Origin: Monosporascus cannonballus
Lineage: Eukaryota; Ascomycota; Sordariomycetes; Xylariales
Assembly (NCBI GenBank): GCA_004154925.1
Contig: QJNS01000058.1
Span: 291,411-355,410, forward strand
Length of the DNA stretch: 64,000 nt
Direction: 5' to 3'
Part shown: in pieces, positions 36,475-46,852 of the stretch
How positions within the stretch are numbered: the first letter of the stretch is position 1
How the letters are laid out: the number at the start of each line of letters is the position of its first letter
The notes under the pieces: model-generated
What the model was told of the DNA's origin: nothing
Database searches by the model: none
The model's input: the letters and a program-made list of their open reading frames with translations, nothing else
Made by a program: the position numbers and the translations under genes

Positions 36475-39400
36475 GTTACGCGTTAACGCCTTTATTATAT
36501 CCTTGAGTGTTATATAATCGGTAAGTATTAGGAAATTCTTTTCCGTACCCTTAATGTATTACCGTTAATATTTTAAATTTTTTATTATTGTTAATAATTT
36601 TTATTACTTTATAACTTATTACTTTTAGATTGGCTTTAACTTTTGTAATTAATATATAATTAGGTATTAATACTTTCCGTATTTCTGTAAAAATATCCTT
36701 AATATAATTTTTATTAAGGGGTTCATTTTAACCTTAATATTTTTAACGTTATTTTAATATTAAAACATAATCGCCGACTAAAAAATATTTTTTAAATTTC
36801 GAAATGCCCTTTTAACTTTTCCGGGTTTTCTAAATTTTGCTATTTTTTCTTGGCCTACGCCTTTTTTAAAAACTTAATAATAAATTCGATAATACGCGAA
36901 TAATAAGCGAGAAACTTCCGATAAAAATTTACAAATTTTAAAAATATTTAAATATTATAAATTAATTTTAATTTTAATTATATTTCGATAATATCAACCC
37001 GTCGGCGGTTTATTTCTAAACCGTCGATATTAATTATAAATCCTAAAAACTTTATCCATTTTTAAGAAGTTCTCATTTGAACGTTTTAATAAATAATTAT
37101 TATTATAATAACCGTTCGTAAAACAATTAGAAATACTTTATATTTTTTTGATTATCCGAATAAATAAGTATATTATTTAAACATATTACGTATATATAAT
37201 TAATTAATCCAATTAATACTTTATATACATAAACTTAAAACATAACTAGCGTATTAATAAAATTAAATAACATAACTATACATTTAAATTATTCGTACCG
37301 CGTTCGGAAAACAGTTTTTTATTAATCGCCTTTTTTAATTTTAATACGATAATAAATATGGTTAAAATTAATTTTCGAAGATACTTTAACTAATCTTAGG
37401 CTATTTATTATTTTTAAAATTAAAGGTAAAAGGTATCAGTTTTTTTATCGTTATCCGATTTAACTCCTTATAATTAATATATAATCGGAAATTGCCGTTT
37501 TTCTTAGGCATAAATAATATTAGTACCTTTATATCCGTTTTCGAATAACGTATCCGGCCTACCTTTAAGTTTTTTCGGATATATTTTTTCACTACCTTTT
37601 TTTGGGTTTTCAAAATAAGGTAAATTAAGCCGAATAAAGGTAATTTCCTTAAGATCAGGTTTATTACATATTTTACTTTTAACAGTCAAAATATTTTTTT
37701 GGCTATTCTTTTGGAATATATTTGCCGGAAAATTTTCAAATATATAAAAAAATCGGTTCTCCTTTATTTTTGTTATTTTCCGAATTCCGAAATATCTAAT
37801 TTTTCGGTTAGACCTCTTAAGTTAACGGTATAAACTTGCTTACCGGAAAACGTTAAATTTGCGATTCTCTATTTATTAACTCTTTGTAATATTCCGTATA
37901 ATTATTAATATATAATTATATTTAATAAAACTCTTAATTTCCTTATTTCGAGTTTAAATAATAAAGAATTAAGCGCTTTCCGATTACGGCGTATCGCAAA
38001 ATAAATTTATTTGAAGTTTCGTTTATTCCCGTTATTATTTATTATGTTAATAGATATTTCGTAAACCTTATAATACTTAATATATACGTTATTAATGTCA
38101 ATAAAATCCGTAATATTTACGGAAACTAATTAAAAATCAAATATTTTTATTAATTTTCTGCTTATAATATTTATTTATGTTTCGATATTTATATCCATTT
38201 ATATTACCATATCCCCCGTACCTTTCTTAATAAATACCTTTTTTTAAAAGGCAGTTTTATTCCGACCGTTTTATAATTATTAACCGAAATAAATTAGACG
38301 TATACGCTTATTCCGGCTCATTTTTAAATTTACATTTAAGGATTAATTTGATTTATCGTTATATATTATAACGTTTTATACAGTTTTTCAAAATCGGTTT
38401 CCGTATAGTCGGGATAATAAGGTTTTCGTATTTCTTTTTAATTTGTAATTTACGTTTTTATAACTTAACTTCCTATAATTATAACATTTAAATAGGCCTT
38501 TATAAAAATTAAAAATATTAAATCGTACGGATTTATTCCGATCGGAATTAAATCGGCGGTTATTTGCTGTCCGAATATAAAAACGCCTGCGGTTTTTATT
38601 ATTTTTACGTAATACCTTTAATTTGCTTTAGAGATTTTTTTCCCGAAAACGTTAAAATAGGATCGTTTATCCCAATTAATACCTTTAGCGGAAAATAATT
38701 AGTTTTTTTTTCGCCTTTTTCCAGGTATCTTAGTAACGTTTTACCCCATTTCTTACGTTATTAACTTATTCCAGCTTAACTTTTTTTCGTAATAAGGTAT
38801 TTCGTAATTTTGGTATTAATTTATAAAAATAATTAAAAGCAAAACGTTTATTATTCTTATCGTTTTATTGTTAAAAATATTTGCAAATTTTATTTTATAA
38901 ATTAAAAGCCTTTATTTAACGTAAAAGTCTAACGGCGATTAATCAAATTATTATCACAATTCTATAAATTATTCCTTATATTCCTTATCGAAAAAGTTAA
39001 GATTTGCATAATTTTTCCTAATAAAAATCCATAAATATTTTATTTTTAATTTTTTTCGTAATTAAAATAATTAAGCGTAAGACGGTATAATCGTTAAACG
39101 TTCGTAATTCAAAAGTTTATATAACCTAGAATCTATTAAATATAAATAAAGGTATTTGGTTTTAACTTTTCGGCATAAATTTTTATAATAACTTTTATCC
39201 AATCTTTTTTTTTAATTAATATGCGTTCGGAAAATATTTGATAATTATAATACGATATTCGTTTATTACTCTTAAACTTTTCCGATAATATCGTAATTAA
39301 TTTATAAAATTTTATTTTTTTTAATTTATATTATTACGTATTATTTAACCAATTATTAAAATAATTCCGAATATTATTTATTTTATTTTCGAATAATTGC

Positions 39401-39735
39401 CAAAATCTAATTATTACTAAAAAATTTAACCTTTTTCGCTTTAAATTCCAAAACGCGTTCGTTATATTATGCCCGTTTTTTAACCGTTTAATTAACAATT
39501 ATCGAAACGCATTTTTATTATTTATATAAGGTAATTCGGGATTCCGGAAATTATGGTCCTTTACCCGTTAAAATTCCGTTATAAGTTTTTTCGCCTGTTT
39601 TCGTACTGTAATCGATTGCTTGTCAATTAGGTTTCGATCGGCGATCTTTTCGACTAATAACTTAGGTTCGTTTTACAATCGGCGAACTTCGCTTTTAATA
39701 ATTATTGCGTTATTTTTTATAATAAATAAAAAAAT
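36475..39735 (-). pseudogene. Gyp-4 gag and 5' part of pol
   Basis: Minus strand. At 37613-37401 a 70-codon open stretch is the N-terminal reverse transcriptase region: KKYIRKNLKVGRIRYSKTD, ILFMPKKNGNFRLYINYKEL, NRITIKK. Further along (about 37.2-37.13 kb) CLNNILIYSDNQKNI corresponds to YLDDILIYS, both Asp now Asn. The gag should lie between 37.7 and 39.7 kb, but it is too mutated for a confident domain call. Confidence 0.8.
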
Positions 39736-40318
39736 TATAAGATAATAAATAACTATAAGCTAAATAAAATAATCTCCGACCTGTCGTAAAACAGATTTTA
39801 AAAGGTAAATATATTAAGTTATTTCCATCTAGCGTCTTCCACTAGCTGCCAGATAGTGGATTTATATTAGTAAGTAGGTCGGTGGCTGATTGGTAGCTGA
39901 TCGGCTATTAGCCTTATTCTTATAGGGTGTTACGACCCAACAAGCTCCGGTCTCAAGAAACGGTCAGGCAGGAGCACACGGGCCACCTTCCGGGTTACGT
40001 GACGGTGATCACTGCCAAGCTAGTGATCATCAGTGATCAAAGGTGATCCCAAGTGATCGTGATTACCACTAACGGCGTGATTACGAATAATTAAGCCAAA
40101 AAGGAAAAGGGTATATACGCTTATTAATTCCATAATTTAGATAACATTAGCTTATAATATAATATCGTTACCTAAGGCACCCTTGGCATTACAAGACGTA
40201 ATACGTTACTATATTTATTGCTTAGATTCCTACGATATTCCTGCCAACATAAACCCGTCGACTTAAGGTTTAATAGTTGGTTAAACCGCCTAGCCGTCAC
40301 ATAGGGGTAGTATTTTCA
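39736..40318 (-). repeat. Gyp-4 5' LTR, split by a solo LTR
   Basis: Pieces 39736-39927 and 40307-40318 join to 204 bp. Strongly RIP-mutated relative to the left copy. Directly abuts the gag remnant of another gypsy element. Confidence 0.85.
39928..40301 (+). mobile_element. Solo LTR of the Gyp-3 subfamily
   Basis: 374 bp, TGTTACGACCCAACAAGC...GCCGTCACA, with perfect 5-bp duplication TAGGG at 39923-39927 and 40302-40306. Little RIP damage. A trace of LTR-LTR recombination inside the Gyp-4 LTR. Confidence 0.93.
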
Positions 40319-40830
40319 CAATAGCGTATTTGGAAACTGGACCTTTTTGTCGTAACTGTAGGATCTTTTATGCTGCAATTCTTTCTTTGTCCGGATTTTC
40401 AAAGTTAGCTTTTAGTTTGTTCTTAAAATTAATATCACTGGAAAAAATCTCCCTGGCTGTTTTTTCGTAATCGAATTTGCCGTTCTCTAAATAATTTCTC
40501 ATAATTAGCTCAAACCAGTTAAAGGCATCTCCCGTAAAAAATGCCACAATAGCGAAAATCTGGTTTGCCAGCTCGTTAAAACTTTAAAACCGTAGGTAAA
40601 TTCATACTTGGATATGGAAATTCTGGACGTTCCTTTTGTTATCGTAGGGTTGTAATTTTTTAACCTTAATTTTGAAGGTGTTAGTTTGTACTGGCGCTGT
40701 TTTTTTTTCCTAAACTTGGAGTTGTTTAATCTCGGCTTTTAATTTCTGCATCCTTTTTTAAAGTTAATAGTTAATCGTAAGTTTCTACGAAATAAAAGTT
40801 TTAGCTTATTTTAAGAGAGCTATAATAAAT
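40319..40830 (-). pseudogene. Gypsy gag fragment (Gyp-5)
   Basis: Minus strand, well preserved: GDAFNWFELIMRNYLENGKF and DYEKTAREIFSSDINFKNKL correspond to the Retrotrans_gag domain, followed by NPDKERIAA and ILQLRQKGPVSKYAI, where the frame is cut by the Gyp-4 LTR. The N-terminal part (toward 40830) includes a KLKAEIKQLQV coiled-coil-like segment. It belongs with the LTR at 40879-41260; pol and the 3' LTR are not in the window next to it. Confidence 0.85.
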
Positions 40831-40878
40831 CGGTATTGCTTAAAGTTTAACGGTATTATTAAATAAAAGCTTGCAACG

Positions 40879-41260
40879 TATAATAGCTAGATGGTTAATT
40901 AATTATTAAACCTTAGTCGACGGTTTATGTTAGCAGTTATATTGTGGGAATTCGAATAATAGGGCCATAACTAATTACGTTTAGTAATAGCAGATATTTA
41001 GGGTATTTAAATAACCAAATTATTATTACAAGTTGCTAAGTTATCTAGAATATATCAGAAAGAGGTAATAAGTATATTTTATATGCCTTGCTATCCTTTG
41101 TTTCATTCTGGAATATAGGGTCGGCTTATTGGCTTACCATTTGTAAGTTGGTGATCCGGCTCACTGGCTCACCACTTCTGAGTTGGTGATCCATTACGTG
41201 ACCGGGCGTTCTTGTGGGCCCGACCGTTTCTTGTGGTCTAGTGCTAATCAGGTCGTAACA
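40879..41260 (-). repeat. Gyp-5 5' LTR
   Basis: 382 bp, plus strand TATAATAGCTAGATGG...GGTCGTAACA. The internal side shows AAGCTTGCAACG and TTTAACGGTATTATTAAATA, the same sequence that borders the 5' LTRs of Gyp-1, Gyp-3 and Gyp-6. Inserted in a P element, of which 33 bp remain on the right. Confidence 0.82.
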
Positions 41261-41293
41261 ATTGGAGCCTGCTACGGTGAACCCAAGCCGTAA
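41261..41293. mobile_element. Remnant of P element (right end)
   Basis: TGGAGCCTGCTACGGTGAAC and AAGCCGTAACA match the right end of the P copies at 42321-42448 and 44435-45931. The rest was lost at the Gyp-5 LTR junction. Confidence 0.6.
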
Positions 41294-41449
41294 CACTATT
41301 GTCCAAAATCATTTTTACATACCTTTTCAAAATTTAGTTATAAGCTCTTTATATCTCTATGAATTGTTATGCTAAAGACCATTTAGTTTAAGCTGTTCGA
41401 AATGGCCAGTCTATTTAGCAAGCTGCCCTTAACTAGGATATTTTATAAA

Positions 41450-41863
41450 TGTGACGGTTACGAGTTTAATGAATTATTAAACATAAGTCGTACGATTTAT
41501 ATTCGGAGTCGTACCGTGGGAAACTAAGTAATGGAGTTAAATTAGTTACGTCTAGTAATAGCGGATATTACAATGTGCCTGGATAATTTAGTTGTTATTG
41601 CAAGCTGATATTATTTAAATTATAAGAAAGATAATAAGCGAATATATTTTTATTTTAGGTTAAAGTTCCCAGTCGGTTTAAATCTCTTAAGCCTTTTTTA
41701 AGCCTTTTTAAAATTCTTTTCGGTTTAAGTTATTTAAGCACCAAAAGTTTATAAGTTTTTTAAGTCATTTAGGCCCGTTATATAGTTTTAGACGAACGGT
41801 CGAACCTTTTTTTCGGAGGGCCCGACCGTCTTATAACGAGCCAAACCCTGCCGGATTATAACA
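41450..41863 (-). repeat. LTR of gypsy remnant Gyp-5b
   Basis: 414 bp, plus strand TGTGACGGTTACG...GGATTATAACA. A further LTR subfamily (CTTTTTTTCGGAGGGCCCGACC block). The sequence to its right is the 3' internal end of a minus-oriented element. Confidence 0.8.
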
Positions 41864-42180
41864 TATTTTTCCTTTTTTAAGGATTTTTGTTTTTAAAGAT
41901 TAATTATTTTATAATATAATAAGTATTCGATTTCCTTTTTTTTATATTTTATTATAACAGGTCGTATTGAAAAACTTCGTTTCCGTGTGCGTATTAATGT
42001 TTTTGTTTTATCGGAACGAATTAATCGCTTTAATTTTATTTTGTCGTCGAATATCTTTATATTTTTACTGCAAGTTTGAAGATAAAATTTATAAACTTTA
42101 TTATAGTTCCGGGAAATGTTCGCGTCATGTCGAACGTGGGAATTTTTAAATGTATTTAGAGTTTTTAAATTTAAACATAA
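41864..42180 (+). pseudogene. Antisense Zn2Cys6-like gene of remnant Gyp-5b (partial)
   Basis: Plus strand. Intron-like segment ends TTATAACAG before GTCGTATTGAAAAAC, the same junction as in Gyp-1/Gyp-2. Then INVFVLSERINRF. At 42060-42149 the spacing holds with Tyr, Cys, Tyr, Cys, His and a final stop where the sixth ligand should be. Truncated near 42.18 kb, so the C-terminal block is absent. Confidence 0.6.
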
Positions 42181-42320
42181 TAAACTTGTTACCATAAGGT
42201 GTAACGAACTTGTTATACACCAACCGGTGGTATGAGCAGTATTCGAAATAAGAGCTTTATTTGCAGGTAACAACAGAGCGAGAAATGATTCAGGACTCTG
42301 TTCGTTAGAGAGATTTGCAG

Positions 42321-42448
42321 TATTACGGCTGCACCATACGGCAACGCCAGGAGCAAAAGATTGGCGGAATAGTCGTAATTGTGGCGATCATTTTAGTGCT
42401 TACAGCTGCAAATATACTGGAGCTGTTACGGTGGACAAGGTCGTGACA
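42321..42448 (+). mobile_element. P element copy 1 (short LTR-like repeat)
   Basis: 128 bp, TATTACGGCTGCACC...GTCGTGACA, the same length as copy 2 without its insert. It contains GTAATTGTGGCGATCATT uninterrupted and so serves as the empty site for the NA-1 insertion in copy 2. Target duplication not obvious. Confidence 0.75.
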
Positions 42449-42930
42449 TAACACCTAAAACATCTCATAAAATTTATTGAGTAGCAACCAATAGGTTCTT
42501 ATTAAAAAATGGATGAAACATAATAAATATATAAAAGTAATATATAGAAAGTACCAGACAAGCTCGCGAGCCAATTTTGTCAATATATCAACCAACCAAC
42601 TTCAATCACCAATTTTTCAACACCAACAACATCGAACGTCTTACAAAAGAAGCTAGGATAAACTTAGCCATCCAGGCTAAAAAACGAGACCCGAAACTGA
42701 GCTTTAAAAGGCTATATTCTATATACGATGTTCCCGAATCTACTTCGAAAGCCCGATTTCACGGTCGATGCGCTCGAACCGACATTATTCCCAATTTGCG
42801 AAAATTAACACCGACCGAAGAGAAGTTCATTGTCGAAAGGGTCCTTGATTTAGATGCGCGAGCGTTTCCTGTCCGGCTTTAGCATATTGAAGATATCGCC
42901 AATATACTCCTTGCCCAGCGCGTCGCGGGA

Positions 42931-43173
42931 TGTGAGACCCTGATATCGAACACTGAAGTATATATGACTGAAAAAGGATAATTGTCAGGTTTTTGACCTC
43001 AAAGAGGTCCTAGCTAGAATGTGAGGGTAGCGAACCCTCCTTATATATACGTAAAACAGCTACAATTTGAGAGAAAGCGATACCGGAGATTCGAAACAAC
43101 GCGTACTTATTAGTAGCGAAGCTAACTAAGCTACGGCGTTGCTAAAAGGCCTAGACTCCAGTAGGGTCTGACA
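42931..43173 (-). mobile_element. Copia solo LTR T1
   Basis: 243 bp, TGTGAGACCC...GGGTCTGACA with inverted terminal decamers differing at one base. Perfect duplication CGGGA at 42926-42930 and 43174-43178. Same family as the Cop-1 LTR, opposite orientation. Splits the transposase codons ...AQRVAG / GRVGV. Confidence 0.93.
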
Positions 43174-43599
43174 CGGGACGCGTCGGGGTTAAATGGGCGT
43201 CGAACCTTATTAGGCGGCAAAAAAAACTTAAACGCGTTTAAATCGAAAGATCGATTATTAAAGGGTATTATGCGAAAATCTATAGGTATTTCACAAATAG
43301 CTCGAGCTTGTTCGGGTTACAATCGCAAAATACGGTATCGCAAAAGAGGATATTTACCACTTCGACGAGACAGGATTTTTAATAAAGCTTCTAATAACGA
43401 TAGGCATGGTAATTACAAATGCTAAAAGATATGGAAAACCTAGATAAACGCGATAAGGGAATAAAAAATGAGTTATAGTTATCCAAGCTATTAATTCCCA
43501 AGGTTGGGCTTTACTCTATTTACCATCATGGCGGGGAAAAACCACCTTAGTTCCTGGTACCGAGAAAACCTATTACCAGCCGATTAGAAGGTCGGCTTA

Positions 43600-43826
43600 T
43601 ATGAGACCCTGACATCACACACTGAAGCATATACAACTGAAGGAAAGATGTTTTCAGGTTGACCTCCATGAGGTCCTAGCTAAAAGATGAGGACAGTGAT
43701 GCCTCCTTAAATACATGGGAAAACAGCTGTAGTTAGGAGAAGTGGCTGTCCAAGCTGACCGTAGGTGGTCCCATTCGTGGTGCGACTGATGGGCTCATAT
43801 ATATGGGTCTTCGGCTTGATCCGACA
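43600..43826 (-). mobile_element. Copia solo LTR T2
   Basis: 227 bp, TATGAGACCC...CCGACA. Its first 150 bp align with T1 (CACTGAAG, GAGGTCCTAGCTA, CCTCCTTA, AACAGCT); the 3' third differs. Flanks GCTTA (43595-43599) and TTTTA (43827-43831) are a diverged 5-bp duplication. Joining at GCTTA/AGTAATAATGG restores KVGL-SNNGWTTNEL in the transposase. Confidence 0.88.
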
Positions 43827-44190
43827 TTTTAAGTAATAATGGCTGGACAACAAACGAACTAAATCTAAAATAGATCTAATATTTCGATAGGCATATTAGG
43901 ACGCGTACGAAAAGATCGAAACATCTCCTTATCCTTGACGGCTACGAAAGCCACCATTCGATGGAATTCGAAGAATATTGCGCGAATAACGATATTATTG
44001 CGTTTTGCATACCCGCCCATCTTTCCCATCGGCTTTAACCTCTCGACGTATCCTGTTTTTCCGTTTTAAAGCGCGTCTATTCGCTTTATATCGAGAATTT
44101 GATGCGACGCCACCATATCTATATCGCGAAAGAAGATTTCCTCGCCGGCTTCTACGACGCGTTTAAAGCTGCCATGACGTCCGATAATAT

Positions 44191-44308
44191 GTGAGATAAT
44201 CGAGGGTGCGACGCTAACCACAAGACCAAAAGATCAGTAATTCCAAACCCCAATTGGGGTTTGGACACCCTAATCCACCTTATAAGAACTAGCTGTACAT
44301 ATCATCAC
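44191..44308 (+). mobile_element. Element Q copy 2 (MITE-like), with target duplication
   Basis: 118 bp, GTGAGATAATC...TATCATCAC (imperfect terminal inversion), flanked by ATAATAT at 44184-44190 and 44309-44315 (7 bp). The centre holds a perfect 22-bp palindrome at 44243-44264 (core AACCCCAATTGGGGTT). Removing it restores DNI / SGFAKAGLVPFDP in the transposase. Confidence 0.88.
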
Positions 44309-44795
44309 ATAATATCTGATCCGGATTCGCAAAAGCCGGACTTGTTCCATTCGATCCCAATAACGTTCTTTTCGACTTGGAAATTCCTCCAGTTGTACCT
44401 ACACCGACCGTTTCGCCGCTTACCTCCGCCGGTTTGTTACGGCTGCACCATACTGTTACGCCAGGGGCAAAAGATTGGTGGAATGATCGCAATTGTGGTT
44501 TACCTCAGCTAGCTCAGACCTCTGTTGGCTCGTTTCTATTTTGGATGTACTTTTATGTACTACGCCAAGGCGCTAAAATTGACCAATCAAATAGCGTATC
44601 CCCGTAACGAGCCAGCGAGGCCTAAGTTGGAATTGCGCAAAAACGTTTTCGTTCTGTACTTTTCTTAATAAAATAACCGATTTTTTTTATTTTTGTAACC
44701 ATTTTAAATCGAATAATTTTTATCTTTTTAATATACGTTAAATAAAAGCTTTTACGCGTATAAAAAATTTTTCAAATTTTTTGGATAAAGATTAG

Positions 44796-45355
44796 GGCTA
44801 ATATGGTTAAGTTGAAATTTAGGAAATTTATCGACTGCAACGCTTTTATGGCTGCAAGAGCGCAAATACCGCATATATTATTTTGTTATGGGCCGTCCAA
44901 GGGTAATTCAGCATAGGAAACCCCGTCCAGCTATGCTTTTGCCCGTACGGGCTGTCGTTATTGCGTCGCAGCTATAAGAAAGTTAAGGGCAGCCAAATCC
45001 GGAACGCCCTTATGGCTGCAACATAACTAATTTAACGCCGATAGGTCTGATATTTGATATATCCATCAAATATAAATTAATATATATACAGGAATTTTTT
45101 CAATTTTTTTGGGTTAAAATTGGGGCCGATACGGCTAAGTTTAGGTCTGGGAAATGGGCGACCGTAACACCCTTATAGTTGCGATAGCATAACTACCGGT
45201 CGTATTATCGTACGCCGGGTTTCCCTAGTATATTTAATATGGGAAAAGCCCGTCCAGCAATTTTTTTGCCCGTACGGATTATCGTTATTGCGTCGCAGCC
45301 ATAAGAAGGTTAGGGGCAGCCAAGTCCGGAACGCCCTTATGGCTGCGACGCAGTA
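44796..45355. repeat. Tandemly duplicated block inside NA-1
   Basis: Blocks at about 44796-45030 and 45123-45355 share CCGTCCAGC, GCCCGTACGG, TTATTGCGTCGCAGC and CCGGAACGCCCTTATGGCTGC. NA-2 has a single copy (reverse orientation, 55696-56050), which explains most of the length difference between the two elements. Confidence 0.75.
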
Positions 45356-45367
45356 ACCATAACCCAT
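45267..45367. repeat. Large imperfect hairpin in NA-1
   Basis: TTATTGCGTCGCAGCCATAAG (left arm within 45287-45310) faces CTTATGGCTGCGACGCAGTAA (right arm within 45331-45355). The outer parts GCCCGTACGGATTATCG and CATAACCCATACGGAC extend the stem to about 40 bp per arm. Confidence 0.7.
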
Positions 45368-46056
45368 ACGGACAAAAGCATAGCCAAACGGGCTTTTCCC
45401 ATACTGAATTACCCTTAGAAGGCCCATAACAAAATGTTATATACGGTAGGCGCGTTATCGCGGCCGTAAGGGCGTTCCGGTTAAAAGGTATGCATTAATC
45501 CAAAATTTTTATTTCTTTTTTTAATATCTCCATTAATTTAACCCCGATTTAGAAATTATATATCCGGTTTAAAAGCTTTTTTAAAACTTTATATAATATT
45601 AATTTTTATTATTTTTCCATTAATTTTTATTATTATTTTATTTGTAAGTTTTCAAAATAACTTTTGAAAAATTTATATGGGAACGTATTAAACGGAGCTA
45701 AAAAAATCATAACTTGCTATCAGGCCTTATTTTGGAGGATTTGTTGTTTTTTGTGGGGTTTTCCAAATTTGGTTAGCGTGGTACTAAAAGTTACTTAGCC
45801 ACAGCTGCGCCGTAGGCGCAGCCGCAACCTCCAAAATAGGGCCTGATTCTAATGAGGTAAATTGTGGTAATCATTCTAGTGCTTACAGCTGTATATATAC
45901 TGGAGCCTGTACGGTACCCCAAACCGTAACACGGTTCTACTCTTTCCCCCTCTGCGAAAACCCCTAGAAATATCTGCGAAGCAATAAGACGGGGACGTTA
46001 TTTGCAAAAAAAGATCAAGAATCTGTAACGTAGCTGGGGATTGCTTGTTGCATGCG

Positions 46057-46153
46057 CTCTTATAAGGTGGATTAGGGTGTTCAAACCCCAATTGGGGTTT
46101 GGGATTGCTGACCTTTTAGTATTGTGGCTAGCGTCGCACCCTCGCTATCTCAC
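46057..46153 (-). mobile_element. Element Q copy 3 (partial or 5'-divergent)
   Basis: From TCTTATAAGGTGG to CTCGCTATCTCAC it aligns with Q2 (reverse orientation). The palindromic core CAAACCCCAATTGGGGTTTG is intact. The left end diverges, so the boundary and target duplication are unclear. It interrupts the C-terminal third of the Pogo-1 transposase. Confidence 0.7.
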
Positions 46154-46700
46154 AGAATCACCAGGGTAACTCGCCGACAAAAATGATTATATCGGTTGAT
46201 CTTTTAACAAAAAGTGCCTTGATGCTTTTATATAAAAACATTTTGTTGAAAGAAGAAAACGGCTATCTATGCGAAACGAACTATATTATAGCAAACGTCG
46301 GAGAACGAAAAATAAACGTCTCTAAAAAGGAGGAAGACTTACTATAGAAAAGAGATAAGCTCTTCTGGCCGGAAAAGAAGGTAATAATGAAAAATCGCAG
46401 CTACCAGCGGCTGAAGGTAATCGTCGCAAAGGGGTTAAGACGAAGAAACGGAAATGTGGCGTTTGCGGCAAGCTCGGACATAATGCGCGTACTTATAAAG
46501 AAGCTGTAGATACGTCCAGCGAAGAAGAATCCGATTAATTTGAATTTGTTGTCGCGAGATGCCAAAAACCGGCTCACGAGTTATCTCACTAAAATCAGGG
46601 CCTTTGTTTTAAAGGTTATGGCTGCGCCTGCGGCGCAGCTGTGGCTAGGGCTTTAAAAAAGCATGTAGCTCTAGGTACCGGCCTACAAAAGATCCATAAA

Positions 46701-46852
46701 TGTTACGGCCTGGTCCCCCGTAACGTCTTCCAACATGTACTGAGGGTTCTAGTACATATATACAGCTGTAAGCATCAGGATGGTCGCCACAATTGCGATC
46801 ATTCCACCGATCTTTTGCCCTGGTGGCGTAATGGTATGGTGCAGCCATAACA
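46701..46852 (-). mobile_element. P element copy 3
   Basis: 152 bp, TGTTACGGCCTGG...CAGCCATAACA, with perfect 5-bp duplication ATAAA at 46696-46700 and 46853-46857. It contains CCACAATTGCGATCATTCC uninterrupted. Longer than copies 1-2 because of extra sequence near TGTACTGAGGGTTC. Confidence 0.88.

Larger units (their letters stand above)
25865..40318 (-). mobile_element. Gyp-4: Ty3/gypsy with 204-bp LTRs, interrupted twice
   Basis: LTRs at 25865-26068 (204 bp) and 39736-40318. The right one becomes exactly 204 bp when the solo LTR 39928-40301 and its 5-bp duplication are removed. The interior is split by Gyp-3 (29800-36469). Minus orientation, from the RT frame and from the polypurine AAAAAGGGGAAG next to the left LTR. 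The flanks (CTTTT and CAATA) do not match, and the two sides belong to different elements (copia left, gypsy gag right), so a deletion or recombination probably followed insertion. Confidence 0.85.
44500..45860. mobile_element. NA-1: non-autonomous element with 8-bp target duplication
   Basis: 1361 bp, ends TTACCTCAG / TGAGGTAA, flanked by ATTGTGGT (44492-44499, 45861-45868). The uninterrupted target is seen in P copies 1 and 3. No coding capacity. The outer left end is a foldback (CTCTGTTGGCTCGTT ... AACGAGCCAGCGAGG, 44523-44622). Inside are two direct copies of an approximately 235-bp block and a strong hairpin. The 8-bp duplication suggests hAT-type mobilisation. Confidence 0.85.
44435..45931 (+). 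mobile_element. P element copy 2, carrying NA-1
   Basis: TGTTACGGCTGCACC...AAACCGTAACA with inverted TGTTACGG/CCGTAACA ends and 5-bp duplication CGGTT (44430-44434, 45932-45936). Own length 128 bp after removing NA-1. Removing it joins SPLTSAG to STLSPSAKTP in frame. TG...CA ends and a 5-bp duplication suggest a very short solo LTR (TRIM-like). Confidence 0.85.
42577..46540 (+). pseudogene. Pogo-1 transposase, broken by five insertions and by stops
   Basis: Cut-and-paste transposase of the pogo/CENP-B type. Reads from 42577: helix-turn-helix region (RINLAIQAKKRDPKLSFKRL) and LTPTEEKFIVERVLDLDARAFPVRL-type linker, then HIEDIANILLAQR. Catalytic domain landmarks: DIYHFDETGF-like near 43.36 kb (with a frame slip), INSQGWALL near 43.5 kb, LILDGYESHHSMEFEEYCAN near 43.95 kb, and AFCIPAHLSHRL with PLDV near 44.0 kb. 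Then AGLVPFDPNNV (44.33 kb), SPLTSAG, SPSAKTPRNICEA (45.96 kb), KGGRLTIE and a C-terminal zinc knuckle CGVCGKLGHNARTYKEA ending in SSEEESD and a stop near 46.54 kb. The last knuckle Cys is Tyr. Removing each insert with one target duplication restores the frame at 42930, 43599 and 44434. Confidence 0.9.

Noticed and set aside
44289..44607. Overlapping ORFs on both strands around Q2/P2
   Set aside because: One plus-strand frame is the continuation of the Pogo-1 transposase (EIPPVVPTPTVSPLTSAG) running into the P element. The others are shadows.
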